NCBI GenBank assembly: GCA_031841125.1
Contig: CM063108.1
Location: forward strand, 6,493,683-6,557,682
Reading direction: 5' to 3'
Source: Acanthococcus lagerstroemiae
Lineage: Eukaryota; Arthropoda; Insecta; Hemiptera; Eriococcidae
DNA length: 64,000 bases
The position numbers and the translations under genes are program-made. Positions 43,740 through 54,909 of the stretch are shown piece by piece. The notes beneath the pieces are model-generated. The model had not been told where the DNA came from, ran no database searches, and was given only the letters and a program-made list of their open reading frames with translations. Every line of letters begins with the position of its first letter. Position 1 is the first letter of the stretch.

Positions 43740-46715
43740 GTTTATGACAACTACACACAGTAAAATTCTTAAGATGCCACCGTGTGCAAAACTAGGAATT
43801 TTTTTGCCTTTTATGTCCTCGACTCTGACTTTTCAGATGATAATGTGAAATTTACAGTCACCTTAACATTTCTCATTTCATGATGTTTCTTCTCCAAAAT
43901 ATCGATTACAGTCATACTGAAAAATAAATTGCTGGGGGTGGGCAACATGTTTCAAACTGGGAACTAGAAAGTTTTACTTTGCGGTTAGAGCGAATGAAGA
44001 AATTTTCCATTGCTTTGAGTCATAAAAACTGGCAAGAATAACATTTCGAAATGTTCCAACTTTTCCAGCTAAAACTAGTTGTCATATTTGTTGGGTAGAG
44101 AACGGGAGGTTTCTTCCCGTTCCTCTTATATCTTTGTCCTAACTCAACTTTAATCTCATTTCATGTGAAGATTCTCAAGACGCATAAATTAATCTAAGAA
44201 TGTAAGAATTCGTTTGAACTTTTTTTTTTTTTCAAATTCTTTTTTTGCGAGCCTATCTTATTTTTCTATTGATTTTTGACGAAAAGTAACTCATAATGCT
44301 ATTAGAAGATATAAGCAGGGATGTCGATTTGTTCCGCTGAAGTTGACCGGATAGTTATGATTCACTCACTTTATTCTCAGTGAAGAGATGGTGAACGTTC
44401 TAGTTTTCATCCATTCATTCAGCCGCTCCTCAGCTATGAACATTTTATTCATTCACTTCGGTATTCATTATTTGTTCAGCAGTATCCCCCAAATGAATAG
44501 GTAAATTGGTAAACGATTAAGTACGTTTTGAAAACGTGTGCCTAATTTGTTTCGAATGTTGTTCATAATTTGCTCACGAAAATTTTGTTATTTAGCCTGA
44601 GTTTTACTTTCGAAGAGCGAAAAAGAAATCCGTGATTGGATTTTACTTTGATACATTTAATACCCAATAGGAAAAATGAAGAAGCGACTAAACTCGTTGA
44701 TATATTAAATTAAAAAAATAAAGAAATAAATAAAAATTTAAGTAAACATAACTAATATTTGCCTGTATAAAAAACAGTAAAAATTATGACCAGATTATTT
44801 TACAATAGTTTTAATGATCAAAATTTAAGGACATCAGTGGAACGAATAAAATACAACTATTGTTTGCTTCGTCAGCAACCAAAGGAAAACAAAAATATTA
44901 GTGATTCGTTCCCGTTAAAAGTTTGATTCTGGTAGTGTTCTGCTAAGTGCTCACTTCAGGCTCAGAAAATTTGATTGATTCGCCCAAGTATGTACTTGAA
45001 CTTTTTCTTTCATTATTCCATAATTCGCTATTGACCACGTCAAAATGCTTCGATTGTTTCGGCATTGTTGTAATTATTATTTCTTATTCCAGTTTATAGT
45101 TTTGCTACAAGACCCCATTTTGGTACACAGTACGGAGGACTGGAGTCATACTGAAAAAACTGATATTGAGTTCAGTCTCGCACCCGTAAGGAAGCAGGAA
45201 AAGATCCTCAAATCTCAAATTAGGTATCATAAGTTTGAAAAACTCATGTGCCCTTTACCAGCTCGGACTCGTGTAAAAAAATAAGAAAATGCTAAGATCA
45301 GCGAGAATGTGAGAAATAATTCTGAAAAAATAATACGACCAATGGGAAATCAATCCAGAGAAATCCCTTAAACGATCAAAATCAAAACTAACCAAAATAA
45401 TGCACAAAATGCAACACAAAATTAAGTTCCGCATCTTCGAAACTTTTTAACTTTAGTCACTTGCTGATACACAAGAGTCTAGGAAAAAAGACCTAAAATT
45501 CTGTTGCATTTAAGTCTATTTTTCAGAACACATTAAAAATGAATAAGTTGAATACTAGCGCTCTCTCGCTGCCTGATATGAAAATTGCCTCATGATTATG
45601 ATGTTCCTTCGGCTGTTTATCGTGCCTTGGATTAGTGAAAACAAAAATAAACTCGACGTAAGGGATGATAACTTAGACCAATGGTCTAAGGATGATAAAA
45701 GCAAATCAAAATTCTCAAATTTCGGTACTGTCGTCTTCGGAATGATGAAATGATGTGTTATTCAAATTAAAGTTTTTTCACCTACGTAATTTTGTGTCCA
45801 CAACTCGAACTTTTATAGCACTACTACCCCTCTTTTATGAGTCGTTTTGTGATACAACTAACACATTTCCAGAGCTGCATTTAGAATCGATGAGTTCAGG
45901 TATTGAATAGAAGTACGATTTTGGCAAACGGCTGATTAGTTTTGCAAACTTCCAGATTTTGTATTACTCGCTTGGCAAGCTTTAGTAGTAACGCAGGTAA
46001 TTGGCGACTTGATTTATATTTATTCTTGCTTGATATTTTCAACATTACCTTTTATTGATGGTTATGTGTTAGGAGAGTGACTTGATTATACCAGACCTGA
46101 CTGTTTCTCAGAGCCGGTTGTGTTGATAGCAAAAGTTGGTAATCTAGATTTAAGGTGCGTGGCCGAATTTCGGTTTGTAAACTGAGTATTTGATATTGGG
46201 TACTGAAGGGTTTCATGAGCTTGGTGTAGGTAATTAATACTAATTCAGTACTTTGAGAACGTAGTAAGTAGCCTATGTACGAGTATGTTTCTTCGACGCT
46301 GAGCAGATGTATGGTATGTACTCTGTTCTATGACAATCAAATCTTAAATGCGTTCAGACATAATATTTGAATCTAGTAATGAATCAGTCATTCCTCTAAC
46401 GGTCTGGCAGCAAACAAACGTGTTAATTTAGAAATAATAAGTCTTATATTTTTTCAGAATATACTAATATAAGTAAAAAACAGTGTAAATAAGTAAAAAT
46501 AATGATAATGAGGAATGAATGAAATATAAAAAATCTTACTACAGAAGTCCTATAGGAATAGGAAAAAAAAACAACGTTGTATCACACAAAATCATAATAC
46601 CTATATACTTGGAGAAAAATTCCCCGCGTAATGAACCAGAATAACGATAACATGTTTTCAAACTAGAAAAATATAGGATATAAAGTGAAAGTTGAAAGGA
46701 AGAAATGAGTGGGCT
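43740..46715. other. No recognisable gene
   Basis: AT-rich with a T run at 44220 and attcattcac-type words at 44390-44470. Frame 45045-45284 has no motif. Confidence 0.45.
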
Positions 46716-46746
46716 GTATAAAAGTGTATAAAAGTGTATAAAAACT
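46716..46746. repeat. Three-copy gtataaaagt repeat
   Basis: The 10-11-bp word gtataaaagt occurs three times in a row immediately downstream of the PARP-like exon stop. Confidence 0.7.
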
Positions 46747-47061
46747 TTAGTTTTCAAGTTGATTCAAAGAGACTCCGCACTCGTGATTCAAAGAGACTAC
46801 GTATTCGGGGAAGTAATCCCACTGCATTTTTGTTTCGATGGAGGATGAACTTGAGGATAAAACTGAACATATCACTATTTTGAACTTCGTAAGAGAGTTT
46901 CTAGCATTGGCAATCGCCTTCTCCGGAGTGCCTTCAAAGTGAGGCTGCTTAGAATACACCTCAGACATATTCTTATTGGTTGATTTGTATCTACGATAGT
47001 CCATTGGGTACGTCAGAGCTGTTTTCAAGTCGTCTTCATGTATTACATGGTACCCAGTTAC
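46747..47061 (-). CDS. Candidate last exon of a PARP-like gene
   Basis: An acceptor-like gctcaacag precedes an open frame beginning VTGYHVIHEDDLK and ending at a stop at 46747. It contains HFEGTPEKAIANARNSL and KIVICSVL, then YFPEYVVSLNHE. The last stretch resembles the (Y)PEY(L/V)(I/V) strand that closes PARP catalytic domains. The frame is also open upstream of the proposed acceptor, so the exon start is uncertain. A short internal duplication gives VSLN twice near the C-terminus. Confidence 0.35.
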   Translation of the reverse strand, partial: VTGYHVIHEDDLKTALTYPMDYRRYKSTNKNMSEVYSKQPHFEGTPEKAIANARNSLTKFKIVICSVLSSSSSSIETKMQWDYFPEYVVSLNHECGVSLNQLEN

Positions 47062-47424
47062 CTGTTGAGCCGAATTATTATTCGTTAATGAAATATTGTT
47101 ATTTTGAACGAGAAATGCAGTGGTTGTATAATAGTTAATGATAAGAAACGAATTACATACCTCAAAACTTCGTGAAGAATTTAGATCTAACGGAAATGGA
47201 GAGGTTGAGAAAAAAAGAAACAGTCATGGTTTGACTCTTTAACTGTAATTTCTAATGCGGTATTCCAATTTAACGATCTCCCCCAGACCCTCTTCAGACA
47301 TATTGTTTCTTGTTATAAGGAAATCCACTATTATTTGATTCCCTCGAGTACTCGACCGGCCCTACCACAGGGTAAAAAATCGAAAATTTGTCCGCAAATA
47401 TCTTGTATACAGTGCAACACTTAC

Positions 47425-47682
47425 TTCATGAATTAAACTTCCTTCTTGGCGTTTTTTATCCTTCGATATCAAGTACAGTGCAAACTGGCTTGGATGTTGC
47501 ACTCTTTGAATGGACTGGATGGTACATGATGTCGGAAATTTATTTTTAATTTCTTCAAATTCATCGGAGTCCTCTTCGATTTCCACAAGTTTATATGGTT
47601 CACTGTAGGCATGGATGCCAAGTCGCAACCAATTTTGCGGAGCACTTTGCAATGCAATTTCAATCAGGTCCATGTCTTTTAT
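47425..47682 (-). CDS. Candidate PARP-like catalytic domain exon
   Basis: Exactly 86 codons bounded by tgttgtag acceptor and CATGAA|GTAAGTG donor, both in phase 0. It encodes NWLRLGIHAYSEPYKLVEIE, then DSDEFEEIKNKF, IQSIQRVQHPSQFALYLISK and DKKRQEGSLIHE. The pattern E(Y/F)..(I/V)...F..T....I..I.R(I/V)Q...(L/F)...Y...K is the start of PARP catalytic domains of the PARP7/11/12/14 type. The LFHGT motif expected right after the final Glu is not found in the next exon candidate, so an exon may be missing, or the gene may be diverged or broken. Confidence 0.45.
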
Positions 47683-47809
47683 CTACAACAGTGATTGGAA
47701 TATTAAATATTAGTTCGATTTTTTTTTATTAAAAAAAATTATTTTTTTTATATATGATGAACTATAATTTTAGTCTTGATTAGGTGTGTGGGACTAAATG
47801 GGTTTGTAG

Positions 47810-48203
47810 TAGTGTTGTTCGACATAACAAAACAAAATGACAATTGAATTTTCAAAAGTTTGTCTTATGACACTTCAATCGTTTTTTGTCAGAACCGTTT
47901 CGTCAGTGACATAAAAAAAACACGAATCCAATGGCAAAACAAAATGACAAAAAAATTGTCAACTATTAAATTATAAATTATGCTAAACAACATAACTGAT
48001 AACAGATTATGCTAAGCAACATTGACAGTAGACTAAGCTGAGCGACATGACAAAAAAGAAGACGAAATAACAAAATGATTTTGTCAAGACATAACGAAAC
48101 CATGAAAAAACAAAAAAAACAAAATGACAAAACTTATGACATAACAAAAAAAGATGAATTGCTCCTCTGACAAAATGACAAAAAACAGTTTTGTCTAACA
48201 TTG
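47810..48203. mobile_element. hAT-type MITE, 394 bp (subfamily C)
   Basis: Left end agtgttgttcgacataac, right end gttttgtctaacattg, with gtttgtag (47802-47809) and gtttgcag (48204-48211) as 7/8 target duplications. The interior is full of acaaaatgacaaa words and shares atgctaa.c.acat and gctc(c/cc)ctgacaaaatgac with 50028-50419. Confidence 0.75.
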
Positions 48204-48211
48204 GTTTGCAG

Positions 48212-50019
48212 TAGAGTGTAACGAAGGACAGTGTTATTCGAAATATTTTTGGAGAAGGGGATAGTATAAGTCCAGCTCAAATAATGGGCAGTTATTAATA
48301 AATTCCTTGGCAAGATTGCATCTCACGTGCCAAGCTTGAGTTTATTCATAATTAGGGGTCAACACGAATCGATTGATGACGTGTAAGTTAACATTTGAGG
48401 GAACTTGAATTTTCAGATTTTGTGGCCCTTGGCTCCAAGCCTAAGTTTGTTATGTATCATCAACGGATAGATCAATTTAGAAAACTTCGACCAAAAAGCA
48501 ACCATCCACATTTGGAAAAAAAAAAAAAAGTTTTTTACATCACTCTACAGTCTACAGTAGTATGTAGTCGAGCAAATGCTCTGAATGAGATTATTTGTTA
48601 GGATTTCTAGTAATTTGTACTTTGAACTAATAAAGGCTCACATCTGTCATGTATCATATCACAACATCTCACGTACACACGTGATGGAATTAAGAACAGA
48701 GGGTTGAGTAGTCAGCTACATAGTTAGTTTCGAGTTTTACTGAGTACTAGAGTACCGGACTGCCGACTAGGGGGTTGATATTAAATGATCAAATCAGTTT
48801 ACATCCACTCGCCCTCATTTATTCGCTCTTCATTTATCAAAGGAAAAGAAAATCCCACTCGATTTTTGTAATGTCGTAATTAACTGAACAATAATTATTC
48901 ATTCGCTCTCCACAAACTTCTACAGTATCACCCTATCTCCTAATTTCTTTTCTCTTGATTTACTCTTGCTGTGGCACAGTTGCAATGAGTTTCAGCTTGT
49001 ACGTTCTAATCACTCGTTCTCCTCCAATGACAAATTCGGAACCAGCAGCGTACGTAAGAGGGCGAGGGGTTGTACTCCGGTGTAAAGGGAAAAAAGTAAA
49101 ATTTCTTGGTGTGTCAACCATAACAGTTTAGCCCCGAATTCTTTTTCGTTACCTGGGACACTTTTTTTCTTGTCGCGCTGAAATTTATGCTTAATTTTGC
49201 TTGTCAAGTCAGAATTTTGAATGAAATGTTGTAGAGTAATCATTTTATTTTACCTATAATAGTATATTACGCAACTAGAAAAAATTTTGGAAAATTTGTC
49301 GATTGAATTTGCAGCACGAGCTGAAGGCGAGTGCTGCAATACAAGGTATTTCACTACTGCCCCTCGAGTTATGTACGATATATCATATTGAATATAAGAA
49401 AGTGCAAAATTGGAAACAAACTGTAAGCAACAGGGAAGGTAATGAGCTACTTTTCTGGAGGTATTGAAAAAATTTTCAATCACGTTTCAGAAACTTCCTA
49501 TTTACGCTACTGTTTGGAACAAAACATTTTTTGTTTGACTTTCAATTCTTCCATTTGAACTTGTTTCTCATGGTATTGGGATCTAAACTTGCACTAGTCT
49601 CTAGAGTGCGCTGCAAAATCACCTGTACGGGTGAAAATGAGTAAGTGATCATGTGTACTTTCAAATAGAAGAACTGCTATCGTCAGGAGGGTAAGAAAAC
49701 GAGTAAAAATTATTCTACCAGTAGAACTGATTATAATTCAATTTCTTGGTGATTATGCAGTTAAATTTAGGACAAATTTTCTTTGAAAGTGAATTTCTAA
49801 TCGATTTAATGATAGTGGAAGTTTGCTATAGGCTCACGGTAAATCACAGATGATCACTCACACATATACAGGGCGGCCAACACTTGAAACTTCAAGTTTT
49901 CCCAATAGTTGAGCACTGCTGATCAGTTGTTCTAAATTTCTCAATCATATTATACTCCAAAAAATCCGATCAGTTGTCATCTCTAGATTGTTTAAATTGA
50001 GCATTTCTTCTCAGAAATG
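48212..50019. other. No recognisable gene
   Basis: Short minus frames at 49010-49243 and 49250-49483 lack motifs. tatacagggcggcc at 49866 resembles the CAGGGTG ends of the long inverted-repeat elements, but no partner end is seen. Confidence 0.4.
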
Positions 50020-50027
50020 CTAAGCAA

Positions 50028-50419
50028 CAGGGTTGTTAGAAACAAAACAAAATAACATTTGAATTTTAGAAATTTTGTCATAATGACAAAAAATTATGTT
50101 ATGACATTTTGTTTACGATCAAATGATGAACTATGCTAAACGACATAATAATTGATAACAGATTATGCTGAGCGACATTGCTGTTGACAGTAGACTATGC
50201 AAAGTGACATTGCTATCGACAGTATAAATATTATGCTAAACCACATGACAAAAAAGCAGACAAAATGACAAGATAATTTTGTCAGGACATAACAAAGTTA
50301 TGAAGAAACAAAATGACAAAACTCTGAAGATGACGAAAAAGTGACATAGCAAAAAAAAAAGAGATGAAATAATGCTCCCCTGACAAAATGACGAAAAATC
50401 GTTTTGTCTAACAACACTG
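50028..50419. mobile_element. hAT-type MITE, 392 bp (subfamily C)
   Basis: CAGGGTTGTTAGAAAC on the left, TCTAACAACACTG on the right, with ctaagcaa (50020-50027) and ccaagcaa (50420-50427) as 7/8 target duplications. Second copy of the family at 47810-48203. Confidence 0.8.
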
Positions 50420-50698
50420 CCAAGCAATTATTAGCGAACATTTGCTCGCTTGTTATAGTCGCCATCATTAGTCTGAGCTGATGCTGCGCTTGTTTCAACC
50501 CGTCGGTAATATTTATATTTGATAACATGATTTCTGAACGACACCCCCTCAGTCGCCTCTATTCCTTTCCAAAAAAGCAAAAATTAGAAGTTTTGGGACG
50601 GATGATTTTTACACCAGCAAGAATAGGCAAAATCATAAAAGCAAATAATTTGAATCACGGATACCAATACTGCGGTAGAAAACAACAGATCTCAAAGG

Positions 50699-50954
50699 AT
50701 GGACGCTGTTCAACAAAAGGAAACCAACTAACATTTGTGAACAAAATGAGTTATTAGTATCGTTGGAAAGAATGTAAAACGTAGAATTTTTCAAAATTGG
50801 GCACCCGATTCAAAAATGTGTACTCACGTTGAAAAAAGCTTATCAGTAAACGCAATGTCATATAGTTTCTACATGGCTCTTGAACTTTGACTCACGTGTT
50901 CTCAAAAAGTGGATGATTTTGCTAGTTGGTTCCTTCTTGCTGAACAGCGTCCAA
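50699..50954 (+). mobile_element. TTGGACGC-ended MITE, copy 1
   Basis: Inverted ends tggacgctgttcaacaaaag and cttgctgaacagcgtccaa. The interior contains acaaaatgagttatta, attcaaaaatgtgtactcac, aagcttatcagtaaacgc and tagtttctacatggctcttg. A ~255-bp family with six copies in the window. Confidence 0.8.
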
Positions 50955-51017
50955 ACATTGATCGAACCACAGATCAAGAATAACTATGAAAGCAAAAAAG
51001 GGTTCCAATCCTTGAAA

Positions 51018-51268
51018 TGGACGTTGTTAAGCGTAAGGGAACCAACCAACATTTGTAAACAAAATCAGTTATAGTACCATTGGAAAGAACGTAAAACGTA
51101 GAATTTTTCAAAATTGGGCCCCCGATTCAAAAATGTGTACTCACATTGAAAAAAGCTTATCAGTAAACGCAATGTCATATAGTTTCTACATGGCTCTTGA
51201 ACTTTGAATCACGTGTTCTCAAAACACGGATTTTGCTGGTTGATTCTCTTATGCTTAACAGCGTCCAA
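51018..51268 (+). mobile_element. TTGGACGC-ended MITE, copy 2
   Basis: Same orientation and internal words as copy 1, 64 bp downstream of it. Ends are tggacgttgttaagcg and gcttaacagcgtccaa. Confidence 0.8.
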
Positions 51269-51539
51269 ATACAAAATAATCAAAAATCAATTCTGAATTA
51301 ATTTTTCGTGCTCCTTTTCATGTCCAATGCCAGAAACTGAGAATGAATAAAAATTACAAAAAGGAATCTGAGTTCTACCAAATCAGTGATGAACATGCGA
51401 TTTTTATCTTCTGATCCTTGCTTGAGTAAGATTTGCTCTTTAGCAAAAGAAAAAAAAATGGAGTCCCAGATACAAATTAATAATTTCACAGAAAATGAAA
51501 AATCCTATTTAAACGATTTGAATCACATATAATTCATAA

Positions 51540-51789
51540 TTGGACGCTATTCAGCAATAGGGAACCAACTAGCAAAATTCGCTTTTTGAGAACACGTAGT
51601 TCAAGAGCCATGTAGAAACTATATGACACAGTGTTTACTGATGAGCTTTTTTCAACGTGAGTACACATTTTTGAATCGGGGGCTCAATTTTGAAAAATTC
51701 TACTTTTTAATATGCTCTTTCCAAAGATACTAATAACTCATTTTGATTACAAATGTTAGTTGGTTCCCTCTTGCTGAATAGCGTCCAAT
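51540..51789 (-). mobile_element. TTGGACGC-ended MITE, copy 3
   Basis: Reverse orientation of copies 1 and 2, with intact ends. Its right end (gcgtccaatt) overlaps the left end of copy 4. Confidence 0.8.
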
Positions 51790-51950
51790 TGGACGCTGTC
51801 AAGCAAAAACTGAGTAAGTGACATTTGTTGACAAAATGAGTTATTTCTATCGTTGGAAAGTGCGTGAAAAGTAGAATTCTTTAAAATTGGGTTCCCAATA
51901 CAAAAACGAGTATCCACGTTGAAAAAGCTTATCAGTAAACGCTAAACACT
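51785..51950 (+). mobile_element. TTGGACGC-ended MITE, copy 4, truncated
   Basis: Begins with ttggacgctgtcaagc and follows the consensus up to cagtaaacgctaaacac, where it breaks off. Head-to-head with copy 3. Confidence 0.7.
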
Positions 51951-53180
51951 ATGTCCATAAACCGGCATTATTATTCAGGGATTGGGAGGGCATTAGTTTT
52001 GAATAGGATCCGATTTGATTAAATCTTCAAACTGTAATAAATCTTGATAGGATCCGATTCGTTCTTTGGAAGACTAGTACAATTCATTTGCTCTCTCAAT
52101 TCATTTTGTTGTCTTACAATTCATTCAATCACTGTCATTCGCTCTCTTAGGCAGTGTGTATGCATTTGATCCGATCATTCAATCGCTCATTCGCTTCCTT
52201 CAGTTCTTCCACGTTATTTAGAAATTCAGATAAAATCGTCCATTTTTTGAAGCAGATGCATTATCAACTTAATAAATGATGATAAGCTGATTTCTAGTGA
52301 TGGCAGCCGGCACCCGAAGTATGGGCTTTGAAGAGTGGCGATGTTCAATGAAATGGTCCCAAATTTAAGGGAATAAAAGCGACATTATGATTATGGAATT
52401 TTTTTTTAAAGATTTTATCTGAACTAAGGATATTCGCTCTTTATCAATTCGCTCTTTGTTTTCAGAGATTTCATTAATTCATTCATTGATTCACTCCTGC
52501 TGAACAATGTTTCACCAAACTCCTCATTCGCTCTTTCCAATGTTCATTAGCTTGATTCATTCGCTCCTTGATTCCTTCTCGCGATAAACCAATTCCCTTT
52601 CATACGCTCTTCATTCGCTCTTTAGTGGACGAAAAAAGGACCATCAATCATCAACTCCCCCCAAGCGATCCGATCTGATCCGCTCCCAATCCCTGTTATT
52701 ATTCATTGGTACATATTTTCTCAGAAAACATATTTCGTCGCTTGCCCAATTTTTACTTAACAGCGTCTTATTGGTCCAGAAAGGATTTTGATTTGTGATT
52801 CCTAGATCGTGCTATTCGAATCTTGCTAATTCTTAGCACCAGGACACCATAAGGATATCATTGAATTCCTGACTTAGAAACCGAAAAAGGAAATATGTTT
52901 TGGTTTCGGTTTTGGTATACTCATTTCATTTTTCATTGTTTTGTTTTGTATTTCCCTTTCTAATTCCGTAATCGGTATCGGTATTAGGATACACTTTTGG
53001 TCAATACGTTTCGGTTTCAGTTTTGAAAAAAATGTAAATATCGTTGAAAATAATAGATTGATCATTCTTGCGCAACACTATCGAAGTAAGACAGGACTTT
53101 CTTGAAAACCGAGTCTCAAGTATTATAAATGTAACCGAATCAAGGACAGTGACAGCCGATGCCGCTTTGGTCAGGACCAG
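51950..53180. repeat. Low-complexity TTCATTCGCTCT-type and TTTCGGTTTTGG runs
   Basis: Variants of attcattcgctctt are scattered over 52050-52690 together with gatccgat(c/t)cg. 52895-53030 is rich in ggtttcggttttgg. An isolated end of the TTGGACGC family (acttaacagcgtc) sits near 52755. No gene. Confidence 0.5.
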
Positions 53181-53434
53181 TTGGACGCTATGAAGCGTAA
53201 CAGAGTCAACCGACAAAATCTATTTTTTGAGAACACGTCATTCGAAGTTCAAGAGCCATGTAGAAACTATATGATATAATGTTTACTGATAAGCTTTTTT
53301 CAACGTGCGTACACATTTTTGAATCGGGGGCCCAATTTTGAAAAATTCTACTTATTACGCTCTTTATAACGATACCAATAACTCATTTTGTCAATAAATG
53401 ACCAGTTGGTATTGTTACGTTTAACAGCATCCAA
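53181..53434 (-). mobile_element. TTGGACGC-ended MITE, copy 5
   Basis: ttggacgctatgaagcg at the left, gtttaacagcatccaa at the right, reverse-oriented interior with tttgagaacacgtcatt and aagagccatgtagaaac. Confidence 0.8.
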
Positions 53435-54637
53435 TTGCGAATGTTAATTTTTATAACACCAATGAAGATGTCTGAGTGATCTCTATCTCGCTGTAGTCTC
53501 CATAACTCGTTTTCTAAGAATACAATAATATTACAAATTGCTTGGTTGCTTACTCATTCGATGCTCACTTTTGGCTCGCAGATAATCTGGATGTAACTTG
53601 TGCAGTTACCACACTGATTTATGTCTGCTTTTAGTTTTCAAGCTGTATGTCCAAAAAAATATCAAATAGCATCCCAAGTTAATGTCATTACCTGTAGTTT
53701 TTCATGAGAACGAAAAGAAGAGTAACTAACTTACATTACCGGCAGTTTCAAACTTCGTACATCAGTTTAAACCGACGATCATTAATACCAGCGATCTCGC
53801 ATAAAAATTTTGAATTCGGCGTTGATAGTGACTACTGAGTACTGACCAATAACAACTAAACGCACGTACTGGTACTGATGTGAACACTTCGTACTTCATA
53901 AAACGCTCGCTGAAGCAAAATGATCTCAGCTTCTAAAAGTAGCGATAAGGTAACACGATAATCAAGATATCAGTTTATACTTATTCATCAAGAATAAAGC
54001 TATGGCGAGGGGAAATATTGGACGTATCAACCCGCTGGTCGTGTCCTGTGTCGTGTTTTCCTACTTTCAGTTCGGGAATTTATAAAGTCACTGCGCACAT
54101 TTGTGCGCTGGATTGGTTTAGACTTTAGACTTCAGTCATTAGCTCTGCTTTTTAGCAGTTTACATGCTTTTACTACTGGGTATATTGTTTCTGTTCCTTC
54201 CTCCGATTCGCTATCTGATAATTCTTTTATTTGGTGCTTTTGGTGTGCGGGTGTGAGTTATCCTGATGCTCTGGTGTGATAAGAGAAAACATTCTCATCA
54301 CGTCAATCACATGTCACGTATGGACAATATTAATTTGTTCTCTTCGTCTCATTTACTTCATACGCGTGATGATTGTTGATGTTATCGGTGAAGGGCTAAT
54401 CGCTGAGTAGAGTTTTGCCGTTTCATTGCTGAATCCAGTTGTATAGTTCACTGGATGTGAGAGGTGAGACTGTTTGCTGCTATTGTTGAAGGTAAACTTT
54501 GTTTCTGGGGTTTTGTTCAGCTGGACGAAAAGAACAGTAACAGTTGCAGTATAGTGTGACCACTGTTGATTGGTTGAAACCAGAAACATCTTTGAATTTG
54601 TGCTATCGAGCGTACCCAGTTGGGAAATTTGCTGAAT
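53435..54637. other. Unannotated, likely upstream region of the exon at 54638
   Basis: No repeat family recognised. By position it would contain the promoter and 5' UTR of the plus-strand first exon, but no TATA box or initiator can be asserted. The minus frame 54353-54589 has no motif. Confidence 0.3.
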
Positions 54638-54698
54638 ATGGATCAGCCATCAAATTCGAGTTCTAACTCAACAAGTTCTCTACTTCCCGAAGGGGCTG
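54638..54698 (+). CDS. Candidate first coding exon of unknown gene
   Basis: ATG opens a frame encoding MDQPSNSSSNSTSSLLPEGA and runs into a consensus donor GCTG|GTATGT. The Ser-rich, disordered N-terminus and the clean donor are typical of a eukaryotic first coding exon. No continuation exon could be recognised in the remaining 9 kb on the plus strand, so the intron is either long or the call is wrong. Confidence 0.4.
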
Positions 54699-54909
54699 GT
54701 ATGTTGTATACATATATCTACGTTCATAAGACTTAAAGTAGGCTACATATGTATGTGTTTTTAAGACTTGAGTTATGTGTAGCTGCATGCAGCCAAAGAT
54801 CTAGGCAATAGTGATCGTAATGATTTCAATGTACTATACGGATTCAGGAATTGCTATTTCAACTATTAATGGTCTGTTATACTGATCGTCAAATGCCCTC
54901 GTGGATATA

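Noticed and set aside
47240..47300. A 26-bp micro-exon (acceptor after tttccgttag, donor GAG|GTATGT) in the PARP-like gene
   Set aside because: The splice signals look good, but joining it to the upstream exon in phase gives an immediate stop codon.
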